Shown one piece after another: positions 18,331 through 27,684 of a DNA stretch of 64,000 nucleotides. The DNA lies in contig JANQKR010000017.1 in NCBI GenBank assembly GCA_028281025.1, positions 1-64,000 of the forward strand, given 5' to 3'. Numbering within the stretch: the first letter of the stretch is position 1; each line of letters begins with the position of its first letter. The notes under the pieces were generated by a model, which was not told the DNA's origin, did no database searches, and saw only the letters and a list, made by a program, of their open reading frames with translations. This DNA comes from Croceivirga sp. (GTDB lineage: Bacteria; Bacteroidota; Bacteroidia; Flavobacteriales; Flavobacteriaceae). Both the position numbers and the translations under genes were made by a program.

Positions 18331-18630
18331 ACTGATTTTTGCTTTTTAGACCAGTGGGGGAGTGTGGTCTACCATTAATAGGATGTATGGGCCTTTTATG
18401 GAAAACAAAAAATCAATGTAGGAATTTTCATCAATAACTATACCAAAAATTAACGATTTAACAAGAAAACTGTCATTTCACTTTATTTTATTTACTTTAA
18501 CTTAATATAGTCGCAATAAAATTTTCATATTGTTGACATCAAACTATCGTTAGATGTGCTAAATAGCTTCTAATTTAGGGTTAATAATTAAAGGCATAAA
18601 AAACAAAAACAGTCAGCGTAATACCAGTTA
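18331..18630. other. Divergent intergenic region rteC / fecI
   Basis: Three hundred A+T-rich bases between two divergent genes. No open frame worth reporting and no strong hairpin. A TTGACA followed at some distance by TAAATAG (18533-18567) could be part of a promoter for the sigma-factor gene, but the match to the Bacteroidetes -33/-7 consensus is poor. Confidence 0.3.
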
Positions 18631-19233
18631 ATGTCGGGTACAGCATCACATACCAGCGAATCTCTTCTGGTGGCAGAGTTGAAAAAAGGCAATGAAAAAG
18701 CCTTTATCCAACTCTATGATACCTATATAGATGTAATATATGCCTATAGCTTAAAGTTGCTCAAATCCGAGGCCTATGCGGAGGAAGTTTTACAGGATGT
18801 CTTTATGAAGGTTTGGCAGAAAAGGGAAACCCTAGATGTTTCGCGTTCCTTCAAATCCTATCTCTACACCATTGCCCGGAACAAATGTTTCGATTTTTTG
18901 CAAAAGGCCGCCAACGACAAAAAGCTTAAGGAGGCAATATTCTACCAGAGTCAAAAATCGTTTTCGGCTTCGGATTTAAAACTGATTGAATCTGACTTTG
19001 AACGTATTAAAAAAGAAGCTTACGATACCTTGCCCCCCAAACGAAGGGAAATTTTTGAACTGTCCAGACAAGAGGGATTGACCTATGATGAAATTGCGGA
19101 GCGGTTGGGCATTTCCACCAGTACGGTAAAGACCCAAATGAACAAGGCCCTGGAATCCATGCGTACCTTTTTTCACGAACATCCCGATGTTTCCTTTATG
19201 GTGGTATGCCTTATTGACAGCTTTATCCGATAA
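18631..19233 (+). CDS. FecI-type ECF sigma factor
   Basis: A 200-residue RNA polymerase sigma-70 family protein of the ECF type. Region 2 contains EEVLQDVFMKVWQKRETLD (about residues 51-69) and SFKSYLYTIARNKCFDFLQ; region 4 contains LPPKRREIFELSRQEGLTYD and EIAERLGISTSTVKTQMNKA, a clear HTH. It precedes fecR and susC, the standard order of cell-surface signalling systems, so it probably directs transcription of the downstream SusCD-type operon when its anti-sigma factor releases it. The C-terminus has an extra hydrophobic stretch (VSFMVVCLIDSFIR), as in many Bacteroidetes members. Confidence 0.93.
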   Translation: MSGTASHTSESLLVAELKKGNEKAFIQLYDTYIDVIYAYSLKLLKSEAYAEEVLQDVFMKVWQKRETLDVSRSFKSYLYTIARNKCFDFLQKAANDKKLKEAIFYQSQKSFSASDLKLIESDFERIKKEAYDTLPPKRREIFELSRQEGLTYDEIAERLGISTSTVKTQMNKALESMRTFFHEHPDVSFMVVCLIDSFIR

Positions 19234-19321
19234 CTCTTAATTAAAGGGTTTCAAAATTTTTTTAGATTTTTTTTTCTAATGGAGTAGTACTCTTTGCCAA
19301 CTCACCCGTATTAGTAAGTGT

Positions 19322-20491
19322 ATGGGTAATCACATGGAAGACAGTTCAGAAATCAAACGGCTCCTTATCAAGTTTGTGGAGGGCAATTGCACGCAACAGG
19401 AAATCGATCAAGTAGTCCGCTATTTCCAAGCGGCTAAAATGACCGAGGATTTCCCGACCACCTATGATGTATTGGAGTTAATGGACGAGCTCCCCAAGGT
19501 GGATGAAGCCGTTTCAAAACGAATCGTCCAAAACATCTTGGTAGAAGACCAAAGCAAAAAAGTGTCTAAACGTCCCGTATGGAGATACGCTTCCATTGCC
19601 GCCCTTTTCATCGGTTTAATCGGTCTGGGGATTTTCTACCAACAGGGTGGCTTTGATACTAAAAGTGATTTCGTTATTCCTGGGGATGATGTCATTACTC
19701 TGGAATTGGACAATGGGGAAATAAAGTTCATTGATGAAAATGGTTCCGAAACCATTGCCACAGCCTCCGGTCGAGTAGTGGGACAACAGGAAAAGAACAA
19801 GTTGACCTATGAAGGCATTGAGGCTACTAATGAATTGGTTTATAATACCCTGACCGTCCCCTATGGCAAACGCTTCGATATTGAACTATCCGATGGTACA
19901 ACTATATTCTTAAATGCAGGTTCCTCTATCAAATATCCTGTAAACTTTATCAAAGGATTAGAGCGTCAGGTATTCCTGACGGGGGAGGCCTATTTAGAGG
20001 TGGCTACCGACAAGGAACATCCCTTTATCGTCAATGCGGACGCACTGAATGTTCAAGTATTGGGTACCCAATTCAACGTGTCTAACTATCTGGAGGACAA
20101 TCGGGCGGAGGTAGTCTTGGTCGAAGGGTCCGTAGGAATGTATAGTGACGAAGAAATATTCGATAAAGATAAGAATGTGGTTTTGACTCCAGGATTGAAG
20201 GGAACCTTTGATGAAGCTACCACGGAGATTGAAACCAAGGAGGTGTCCACAAAGGTATATACGGCTTGGGTAAGCGGCGAGTTGGTCTTCAGGAATATGA
20301 CCTTTGATAACATCCTAAAAAAATTGGAACGCACCTATAATGTTACGATTAATAATACAAACAGGGAATTGGGCAGGAAGCCCTTCAATGCCAGTTTTAA
20401 GCAAGGGGATATCAATGAGGTATTGCAATCCTTTAAAAAATACTATGGAATCGAGTATTCCATTATCAATAATGAAGTAAACATAAACTAA
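19322..20491 (+). CDS. FecR-type anti-sigma factor
   Basis: A 389-residue single-pass inner-membrane anti-sigma factor. The cytoplasmic N-terminus is about 80 residues, the membrane segment (YASIAALFIGLIGLGIFYQQ) lies at about residues 89-108, and the periplasmic FecR domain contains TVPYGKRFDIELSDGTTIFL and GEAYLEVATDKEHPFIV. The C-terminal ~70 residues (MTFDNILKKLERTYNVTINN) form the DUF4974 domain that resembles and probably contacts the STN domain of the partner receptor. The receptor gene that follows does carry an STN domain, which fits a surface signal relayed SusC to FecR to FecI. Confidence 0.93.
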   Translation: MGNHMEDSSEIKRLLIKFVEGNCTQQEIDQVVRYFQAAKMTEDFPTTYDVLELMDELPKVDEAVSKRIVQNILVEDQSKKVSKRPVWRYASIAALFIGLIGLGIFYQQGGFDTKSDFVIPGDDVITLELDNGEIKFIDENGSETIATASGRVVGQQEKNKLTYEGIEATNELVYNTLTVPYGKRFDIELSDGTTIFLNAGSSIKYPVNFIKGLERQVFLTGEAYLEVATDKEHPFIVNADALNVQVLGTQFNVSNYLEDNRAEVVLVEGSVGMYSDEEIFDKDKNVVLTPGLKGTFDEATTEIETKEVSTKVYTAWVSGELVFRNMTFDNILKKLERTYNVTINNTNRELGRKPFNASFKQGDINEVLQSFKKYYGIEYSIINNEVNIN

Positions 20492-20557
20492 ACGAATAAA
20501 AAGTAAAACCAAAAACGCCTATGAAGAACAGGTATCAAATGAATTAAAGACACAGGA

Positions 20558-20619
20558 TAGTAGCCAAAAAAAATCGGAAAATGTTGACTCCATTTTCCGA
20601 TTACGAGAAATGGCTACTA
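20558..20619. terminator. Nested perfect inverted repeats between fecR and susC
   Basis: Inner arms 20572-20583 and 20591-20602 are perfectly complementary over 12 bases with a 7-base loop; outer arms 20558-20566 and 20611-20619 (TAGTAGCCA / TGGCTACTA) add 9 bp. A run of eight A precedes the inner stem, so on the minus strand the hairpin is followed by a T-run like an intrinsic terminator, while on the plus strand no T-run follows. It may act as attenuator, processing site or antisense terminator in the susC leader. Function is inferred from symmetry only. Confidence 0.6.
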
Positions 20620-20653
20620 AAAAACTAGTAACCAATTACAACACTATAAAAAT

Positions 20654-23600
20654 ATGAAATTACTTCGTAATGGGGTTGGAGTTTTTCCAATCCATACAAT
20701 GAAGTACATAAAAGAGATAATTTCTTCTTGGTGTACTTCAAAAAATTGCTACAAAAACAACGTCTTAAATCAAAGGGTTTCTTCAGCGTTCGGCCGAATT
20801 GAATCAGGTCTAAAGTTTGATTTAAAGATGAAGATAAGCGTGATACTATTGATTTTTGGTGCATTTGTACTTCAGGCTAAGCCTGCTTATGCCCAGAAAA
20901 AGATTTCCTTGAATTTGGAGAACGTCACCGTGGAACGATTTCTGGATGAAATTGAAAGCAAAACGGACTTCCGATTTATCTATAGTACTGATGATGTGGA
21001 TATTGACAGGCTGATTTCTCTAGTGGTAGATGAGGAACCGGTAGATATGGTTTTAGATAGGGTCTTTACAGGAACAAAAACCAACTTCAATATTGATGAT
21101 GAACAGATTTTTTTGTTGGCGAATAAAAATCCTGAACCTAAAAGTAACCAGAACTCCCTACAACAAACCCAAATCCGTATTACAGGGACCGTAACCGACG
21201 AAAATGGAATTCCCTTAAACGGAGCCTCTGTAATTGTCCGAGGAACTTCCATTGGAGTATCCACTGATTTCGATGGTCGATATGAAATTGCGGTTCCTAA
21301 TAAAGAAAGTATTCTAGTGTTTACTTATATAGGTTATGAAGATCAACAAATAACTGTAGGAGATCAATTTTCAATCAACGTAACTATGCAGGAGGCTGTA
21401 GGCCAATTGGATGAGGTAGTGGTGAGTACAGGGTATTGGCAAGAACAGCGAAAATTATCAACAGGAAACATTGGAAAGATTGACTCTAAAATTATCGAGC
21501 GCCAACCCGTATCCAACCCCTTACAGGCATTGCAAGGTCAAGTAGCGGGAGTGGAAATACAGCAAACATCTGGTATTCCAGGAAGTGCGATTAATATTCG
21601 TATACGCGGACAGAACAGCTTGAACGATGGACAGATTCTTAGAGGAAGCGATGGATCTCGCCTGGATTTACCAAATTCTAACGAGCCCTTTTATGTGGTA
21701 GATGGTGTGCCTTTTCCAGCGTCATCAATTAACACTGCAGGTTTAACCAGCTTTGGCAATAGTCCACTCGCAACTTTAAGGCCAGAAGACATTGAGAGTA
21801 TTGAGGTATTAAAAGATGCTGATGCCACGTCGATTTATGGTTCCCGAGGAGCGAACGGTGTAATCTTGATTACTACAAAGAAAGGAGAGGCTGGAAAAAC
21901 AAAGGTTACTTTGGACTATTCAATGGGTTTGGGCCAAGTACCAAATAGGGTAGACTTGTTAAATACGCAACAATATCTGATGTTAAGGAGAGAGGGAATT
22001 GTAAACGATGGAATACCATTGACCGCACAAGATTCTATAAGGCGACCAGACCTTTTCTTATGGGATCCAAATCGTGATGTAGATTGGCAGGAGACCTTAT
22101 TTGGAGGAACCGCGGAACAAACTAATGCTAGTTTTTCCATTTCTGGAGGCAGCGAACGAACCAATTATCTTTTCAGAGGAAACTATTTCCGACAAACCAA
22201 TGTCTTCAACTTTGACGATTCGTCTATAGAATCTGGTTCAGGAGTTTTTAACATGGACCATACATCAAAGGATAACAGATTTGGAATTAATTCATCCGTA
22301 ACTTATAGTCTTACCCAGAATAATCAAAATGGAGGTTTCACAGTGGATGATGCCATTACATTGCCTCCAAATGCTCCCGAACTCTTTGATGAAAATGGAG
22401 ACGTAAACTTTGAGGAAAATTTTATTGACAACCCATTGATAGAACTTGGGAGGGAATATGAAAATAGGTCTAAGAACTTAATTGCTAGTCTTTCTTTAAG
22501 GTATCAGTTATTACCTGGGCTCGTATTAAGATCGACTTTTGGCTATAATGATTTGAGTTCTGATGAACTTGGGATAATTCCGTTGAGCACTTTTTCTCCA
22601 GAGTCGGATTCGGATGGTCAGTCAAGGATTGCTAGAAATAATGTAGAAACCTGGACAATTGAACCACAATTGGATTATTCATCAAATATAGGCAAAGGAA
22701 CATTTAAGGTTTTAATCGGTGGTTCATTGCAAAGCACGAATAACAGAGGTTTGGTAATCAGAGGAAGAGGGTTCGATTCAGATCTGTTATTGAGCAATTT
22801 AGCAGCTGCTCCGGAAGTTTCAGTTCTTACGGATATCTCATCCCAATTTAGGTATACAGCTGTATTTGGAAGAATCAATTATAATTGGCAAGATAGGTAT
22901 ATTATCAATCTTACAGGACGGCGTGACGGATCAAGCCGTTTTGGGCCTGGAAATCGATTTGGAAACTTTGGAGCAGTTGGTTTAGCTTGGATTTTCTCCA
23001 ATGAAAGATTCATAGGAGATAATAGTATTATAAGTTTTGGGAAACTTCGTGGGAGCTATGGGTTGACAGGTAACGATCAAATCGGAGACTATCAGTTTCT
23101 TAGTTCCTATTCAAGTGATTCCGATGGTGGTACACTTGGATATGATGGGAATTCTGCTCTTCTTCGTTCGAGAGCTGCCAACCCTAATTTTTCGTGGGAG
23201 GAAAACCAAAAACTGGAAGTTGGTTTAGAATTAGGTTTTATAAATAATAATATTAGATTAAATACGAGTTGGTTCCAGAACAGGTCGGACAATCAGCTTG
23301 TTGGACGTCCGCTCTCCACTGTGACGGGTTTTTCAACTGTATTATTTAATTTTCCAGCTTTAGTTGAAAACCGTGGGATAGAAATCGAGTTAAGCACGGT
23401 AAATATAAATTCTAAAGATTTTACCTGGACTTCCGCTCTGAATTTTAGCAGGCTTCGAAATGAACTTTTAGAGTTTCCAAATATAGAGGATTTTTCTGCT
23501 TTCGATAATCGTTATATAGTGGGTAGATCTTTATTGGGATCTAAACAGTTTAAGACTAACGGTATCAATCCGGAGACAGGGGAAGGTAATACCGTTGATT

Positions 23601-24103
23601 TTAATGGTGATGGTAGAATCGATGTACAAGATCAACAGGATTTTGTTGAGATATTCAGAGATTTTTTTGGAGGACTCAACAACACTTTGAGGTGGAAGAG
23701 TTTGGAGTTTAGTTTTTTCTTAAATTTTGTAAAACAAAATGGTTTAGATTTTTTTCCTAATCCAGGAGGTTTTGGGAACCAACCCCAAAGGGCGTTAGAG
23801 CGTTGGCAGAGACCAGGAGATGTCACCTCTATACAACGCTCGTCAAGTAGGGGAAGCGTATTGGGCTTACAAGGAAACGCAGGTTTGACAGATGCTTCAT
23901 TCGTTCGCTTACAAAATGTGTCTCTCGCATGGACTTTACCAAGCAAAATTGTTTCTCAAATAGGACTGGAAAATGCACGTGTTTATTTAAATGGTCAAAA
24001 CCTTTTGACTATTACCGATTTTAACGGCCTTGATCCGGAAACTGGAAATACTAATCTTCCTCCATTACGAGTCATTACCACTGGAATTCAATTAACCTTC
24101 TAA
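20654..24103 (+). CDS. SusC/RagA-type TonB-linked outer-membrane receptor with STN domain
   Basis: An 1149-residue TonB-dependent transporter. After a cationic leader and a signal segment (MKISVILLIFGAFVLQAKPA, about residues 59-78) there is an STN domain (KISLNLENVTVERFLDEIES), a CarboxypepD_reg domain (GTVTDENGIPLNGASVIVRG), the plug (VNGF-type region QPVSNPLQALQGQVAGVEI, then YVVDGVPF and SIYGSRGANGVILITTKKG) and a C-terminal barrel ending in ITTGIQLTF, with a final phenylalanine. The ATG at 20654 is kept; ATGs at 20699 and 20828 are alternatives, and many family members do have the LKFDLKMK-type leader before the signal segment. With SusD it should import a bound ligand; the ligand is unknown, and no glycoside hydrolase lies nearby. 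Confidence 0.93.
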   Translation: MKLLRNGVGVFPIHTMKYIKEIISSWCTSKNCYKNNVLNQRVSSAFGRIESGLKFDLKMKISVILLIFGAFVLQAKPAYAQKKISLNLENVTVERFLDEIESKTDFRFIYSTDDVDIDRLISLVVDEEPVDMVLDRVFTGTKTNFNIDDEQIFLLANKNPEPKSNQNSLQQTQIRITGTVTDENGIPLNGASVIVRGTSIGVSTDFDGRYEIAVPNKESILVFTYIGYEDQQITVGDQFSINVTMQEAVGQLDEVVVSTGYWQEQRKLSTGNIGKIDSKIIERQPVSNPLQALQGQVAGVEIQQTSGIPGSAINIRIRGQNSLNDGQILRGSDGSRLDLPNSNEPFYVVDGVPFPASSINTAGLTSFGNSPLATLRPEDIESIEVLKDADATSIYGSRGANGVILITTKKGEAGKTKVTLDYSMGLGQVPNRVDLLNTQQYLMLRREGIVNDGIPLTAQDSIRRPDLFLWDPNRDVDWQETLFGGTAEQTNASFSISGGSERTNYLFRGNYFRQTNVFNFDDSSIESGSGVFNMDHTSKDNRFGINSSVTYSLTQNNQNGGFTVDDAITLPPNAPELFDENGDVNFEENFIDNPLIELGREYENRSKNLIASLSLRYQLLPGLVLRSTFGYNDLSSDELGIIPLSTFSPESDSDGQSRIARNNVETWTIEPQLDYSSNIGKGTFKVLIGGSLQSTNNRGLVIRGRGFDSDLLLSNLAAAPEVSVLTDISSQFRYTAVFGRINYNWQDRYIINLTGRRDGSSRFGPGNRFGNFGAVGLAWIFSNERFIGDNSIISFGKLRGSYGLTGNDQIGDYQFLSSYSSDSDGGTLGYDGNSALLRSRAANPNFSWEENQKLEVGLELGFINNNIRLNTSWFQNRSDNQLVGRPLSTVTGFSTVLFNFPALVENRGIEIELSTVNINSKDFTWTSALNFSRLRNELLEFPNIEDFSAFDNRYIVGRSLLGSKQFKTNGINPETGEGNTVDFNGDGRIDVQDQQDFVEIFRDFFGGLNNTLRWKSLEFSFFLNFVKQNGLDFFPNPGGFGNQPQRALERWQRPGDVTSIQRSSSRGSVLGLQGNAGLTDASFVRLQNVSLAWTLPSKIVSQIGLENARVYLNGQNLLTITDFNGLDPETGNTNLPPLRVITTGIQLTF

Positions 24104-24112
24104 AACATCAAA

Positions 24113-25516
24113 ATGAGAAGTTTTTTTAAGAAATCTTATACAATACTAATTGTAACACTTTTTTTCCTGATATCATGTGAAGATTTTGTGGAAATCGATC
24201 CCCCGACGAATGAAGTTGTGCAGGAAACTGTGTTTACGGTTGACGAGACTGCAATAGCAGCTATGAACGGCATATATGTATTGATGAACTCAACGGGTTC
24301 TCAATTTAGTTCTGGAATCGAAATTTTTACAGGTCTGGCTTCAGATGAACTAGTTAATTTTTTTAATAATAATGATTATCAAGACATTTCCACAAATGAA
24401 ATTCTCAGTGATAATACAATTATTTTTTCCAACTTCTGGTCAAATGGTTATCAGATTGTGAATAATGCCAATGCAGTTATAGAAGGATTGGATGGAAATA
24501 CAGATTTGACACCAGAACTAAGAAACCAATTGCTTGCCGAGGCATTATTTATAAGGGGCTATGCTCATTTTTACTTAGTTAATTTGTTCGGACCTGTACC
24601 ATATGTCACGACCACAGACGTAGAGATAAACAATAACAGCTCTAGGCTACCGGAAGTAGAGGTCTATGATATGATAATCAATGATTTACAGGAAGCAGAG
24701 ACTTTTGCTGAAGCTGCACTTATAAATGAAGAAGATGAAGATGTTACGGTAAGACCTACTTTCTGGGCAATTACGGCATTGTTGGCTAGAACCTATTTAT
24801 ATCGAAATGATTGGGCTTTGGCTGAGGAAACAGCTGCAATAATAATCGACGAGGGCCCATTTCAATTAGAATCTGATTTAAATGAGGTTTTCCGAGCAAC
24901 AAGTAGTGAAGCTATTTGGCAATTAGTTCCAAATGATGGATTTACCACACGTTTAGGTGAGTTACTTCCAATTACTTTTTTGGGGCCTGGTAATTTTAGT
25001 GCCTTTGGTGCAACGGCATTTCAACCTGGATTTTTGGAGGTATTTACCGAGGGGGATGGTCGAATTGGTGCTTGGATTGGTTCCCAAAACGAAAACAGTT
25101 TCCCAACAAAATACAAAAACTCAATCTCTCTTTCCATTGGTGAAACCGAATTTCCTGAATATACGGTCATGTTACGGTTAGCCGAACAGTATCTTATTCG
25201 TGCAGAGGCAAGGCTTCAACAGGGAAATATTTTGGCAGCACTTGACGATTTAGATATCGTTCGAAATAGGGCTGGATTGCCAAATGTAAGTTCATCTAAT
25301 CCAGCAGAAATACTTGAGCTTATTATGGAGGAACGCCAACGAGAATTGTTTGCTGAAGGAGGACATCGTTGGTTGGATTTGAAACGAACCGAAATGGCTG
25401 ATGAGGTTATAGGCTCATTAAAACCCTTATGGGATGCAACGGATATTCTTTGGCCTATACCGGAACAAGAGATTTTTAATAACTCTAATTTATTGCCACA
25501 AAATGATGGCTATTAA
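24113..25516 (+). CDS. SusD/RagB-type surface lipoprotein
   Basis: A 467-residue lipoprotein of the SusD family. The N-terminus is a lipoprotein signal ending in FFLISCEDF (lipobox cysteine at about residue 22). The TPR-like body includes EALFIRGYAHFYLVNLFGPV (SusD family signature), TFWAITALLARTYLYRNDW, and the C-terminal block MEERQRELFAEGGHRWLDLK with the final LWPIPEQE. It forms the lid of the SusC channel on the cell surface. It follows susC by 9 bases and is co-transcribed. Confidence 0.95.
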   Translation: MRSFFKKSYTILIVTLFFLISCEDFVEIDPPTNEVVQETVFTVDETAIAAMNGIYVLMNSTGSQFSSGIEIFTGLASDELVNFFNNNDYQDISTNEILSDNTIIFSNFWSNGYQIVNNANAVIEGLDGNTDLTPELRNQLLAEALFIRGYAHFYLVNLFGPVPYVTTTDVEINNNSSRLPEVEVYDMIINDLQEAETFAEAALINEEDEDVTVRPTFWAITALLARTYLYRNDWALAEETAAIIIDEGPFQLESDLNEVFRATSSEAIWQLVPNDGFTTRLGELLPITFLGPGNFSAFGATAFQPGFLEVFTEGDGRIGAWIGSQNENSFPTKYKNSISLSIGETEFPEYTVMLRLAEQYLIRAEARLQQGNILAALDDLDIVRNRAGLPNVSSSNPAEILELIMEERQRELFAEGGHRWLDLKRTEMADEVIGSLKPLWDATDILWPIPEQEIFNNSNLLPQNDGY

Positions 25517-25586
25517 TTTAATTGAGTGAATTATAATTATGCCAAGTCTTAGTACTATCTGCCTGTACAAATACAATAAAATCAGA

Positions 25587-27185
25587 ATGAAGAATCGAAG
25601 TGTTACTGCTCTTTTAACGTTTACATTACTAAGTAATTTGCTTTCAAGCCAGGAATTGAAACTTGGAGATTCAGCTCCTGAACTGAGACCTTATGAATGG
25701 ATTAAGGGAGGACCAATTGATGAATTTAAGAATGGGAAGGTATATATTGTTGAAATGGGCGCTACCTGGTGCAAGCCTTGTGCAGCTGCAATTCCGATGC
25801 TCAACGAACTTTCAAAAAAATATCAAGGTCAAGTAGAGGTCGTGAGCATATTTGTCCATGAGATTAACCGTGAACCACTTGATACTACTAATCCTGAATA
25901 TGTACAGGTAGTAAGAAAATATGTGGCTAATAGGGGAGAGCGGATGGACTACAATGTAGCTGTAGATAGCCCTAATGGAATTATTGAGCGCACTTGGATC
26001 AATGCCTTCGAAGGTGGCAGAGGAGTCCCCCAGACTTTCATTGTTGGCAAAGAAGGAAAAATAGTGGCACATTTTACCGGAATCGATCAGTCACTCGAAA
26101 TAGTTCTTAAATCAATTTTGGACGGTTCATATTCGATTCATGAGCAGCAACAAGCTAGAAAAAGACTAATGGACGAACAAAAAAAAGAGAGATACAATTA
26201 TCTAAAACCCTTATTTATTGATAATAACGGTGGTGACCAAAGTGATTTTTCGTTTAGGTCGATACTTGCAAAGTTCAAAAAAGAAGGATGGAGTGGTTGG
26301 CCTACATCATATATAAGAAGTTGGCATTCGGTAAATAGAGATTCTACAAGTGAGTTGTTTAAAGAATTTCATGTGCTTCAGGGTAGAGTGGACGCCAGAG
26401 GCTCTTCAATAGACCATTTGTATTACTTGGCTTATGCGGATACTTTAGAAAATTCTAGTGAGAGAAGAAGTTCGTTGACGCTTAAGTATCCAGATCATAA
26501 CTTAGAACCTTGGTTCAAAACATCTTATGGGGAATATTGGCCCACTCCGATTCTCGAAGTATCTGATGAAACCTTTTTTGAATATGATTTTGATTCACCA
26601 GAAAATAGATGGTCTTATGCACTTACTGTTCCAGACAAAAAGAGAGCGACTGCAGCGTATTTACAAAAATTAATGCGAGAAGACCTTAAACGATATTTTG
26701 GATATGAAGTAAGTCTGGAAACACGTGATATGCCAGTTTGGTATCTTAAAACATATCCCAGAGTCGTCAAACTAAAGACCAAGACTCCAGGGAAACTGTT
26801 TGGATGGCGTGAAGAGAGGAATGAATCTGGAGAATTAGAGAGGGTCTTCTTCAACAACAGGGATACAAGGGATTTAACAGGGATACTATCAAAACATTTT
26901 AATAGTATCGGTGTTGGTTTTAGTAAAAAGTTCAAAAACTTGGGTAGTAGGTTCGATGCACCATTTCTCGATATGACTGGCATTGACTATGAATTAGATT
27001 GTTTCATAACTCAGAAGGAGTCCAAAGGTTTAAGAGTTCAAGACTTTGAGGAAGCAAAGAAATTCCTAGACCGTTTGGGCTTTTATCTGGAAAAGGGAAC
27101 CAAGCCTATGAAGGTCGTGGTCATCCGAGACCCGAAGGACGGGATTTTGGGCCCTGCCCTTAAGGAAAACCAAAATACCCAGTAA
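25587..27185 (+). CDS. TlpA-like thioredoxin fold protein with C-terminal DUF3738-like domain
   Basis: A 532-residue exported protein. The ATG at 25587 opens a signal peptide (MKNRSVTALLTFTLLSNLLS). Residues about 20-185 are a TlpA/redoxin domain with the active site GATWCKPCAAA and the cis-proline region GVPQTFIVGKEG. The C-terminal ~250 residues end in DMTGIDYELDC ... FLDRLGFYLEKG ... MKVVVIRDP, which matches the DUF3738 (TIGR03435) pattern. It is likely a periplasmic thiol-disulfide protein supplied with electrons by the DsbD encoded two genes downstream. Base composition switches sharply from A+T-rich to G+C-rich at about 27,065, inside the DUF3738 domain, suggesting a recombination joint. 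Confidence 0.85.
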   Translation: MKNRSVTALLTFTLLSNLLSSQELKLGDSAPELRPYEWIKGGPIDEFKNGKVYIVEMGATWCKPCAAAIPMLNELSKKYQGQVEVVSIFVHEINREPLDTTNPEYVQVVRKYVANRGERMDYNVAVDSPNGIIERTWINAFEGGRGVPQTFIVGKEGKIVAHFTGIDQSLEIVLKSILDGSYSIHEQQQARKRLMDEQKKERYNYLKPLFIDNNGGDQSDFSFRSILAKFKKEGWSGWPTSYIRSWHSVNRDSTSELFKEFHVLQGRVDARGSSIDHLYYLAYADTLENSSERRSSLTLKYPDHNLEPWFKTSYGEYWPTPILEVSDETFFEYDFDSPENRWSYALTVPDKKRATAAYLQKLMREDLKRYFGYEVSLETRDMPVWYLKTYPRVVKLKTKTPGKLFGWREERNESGELERVFFNNRDTRDLTGILSKHFNSIGVGFSKKFKNLGSRFDAPFLDMTGIDYELDCFITQKESKGLRVQDFEEAKKFLDRLGFYLEKGTKPMKVVVIRDPKDGILGPALKENQNTQ

Positions 27186-27198
27186 AAACAAGAAAACG

Positions 27199-27684
27199 AT
27201 GTTAGTAAAGAGCGTAAAATCTGCCATTTTCCTGTGGCTGACTGCCATCGGTCTGTCCCATGGACAGTTGTTGGACCCCGCGGATTGGGAGGTTGAAGTG
27301 AATAGCAAGACGGTCCTAATTGGTAGAGAAGCGGAACTTTGCTTTACCGTGCGATTAGACGAGGGCTGGTACATCTATTCTCCAGACCAGGACCCAGACC
27401 TTGGGCCCGTACCCACCTCGGTCGAACTTTTGAAGGGTAAGGAGTTCAAGATTATTGGAAAACCCATTCCCATAAAGGCCATCGAAAAGTACGACGATAT
27501 CTGGGAGGGCACGGTGCGCATCATAGCCGAGAGCGGTGGCGGCTTCAAGCAACTGATAAAGGTACTGGGAGCGAACCCGACCATCAGGGGCACTATAAGC
27601 TACACGGTCTGTTCGGAGGAGACGGGCCAGTGCATCTTCCCCGAGGATGACTTTGAGATCAACATAAAGACAAGGGACAAGTGA
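27199..27684 (+). CDS. DsbD N-terminal-like periplasmic domain protein (separate gene)
   Basis: A 161-residue secreted protein with a signal peptide (ending near LSHGQ) and an immunoglobulin-like domain (WEVEVNSKTVLIGREAELCF, GWYIYSPDQDPDLGPVPTSV, and CSEETGQCIFPEDDFEI) of the DsbD alpha-domain type (DsbC/PF11412). In most bacteria it is the N-terminus of DsbD itself; here it is a free-standing gene whose TGA overlaps the next ATG by one base. The C-terminal CSEETGQC pair is the expected redox-active cysteine pair. It probably shuttles electrons between the membrane part and periplasmic substrates such as the TlpA protein upstream. Confidence 0.85.
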   Translation: MLVKSVKSAIFLWLTAIGLSHGQLLDPADWEVEVNSKTVLIGREAELCFTVRLDEGWYIYSPDQDPDLGPVPTSVELLKGKEFKIIGKPIPIKAIEKYDDIWEGTVRIIAESGGGFKQLIKVLGANPTIRGTISYTVCSEETGQCIFPEDDFEINIKTRDK

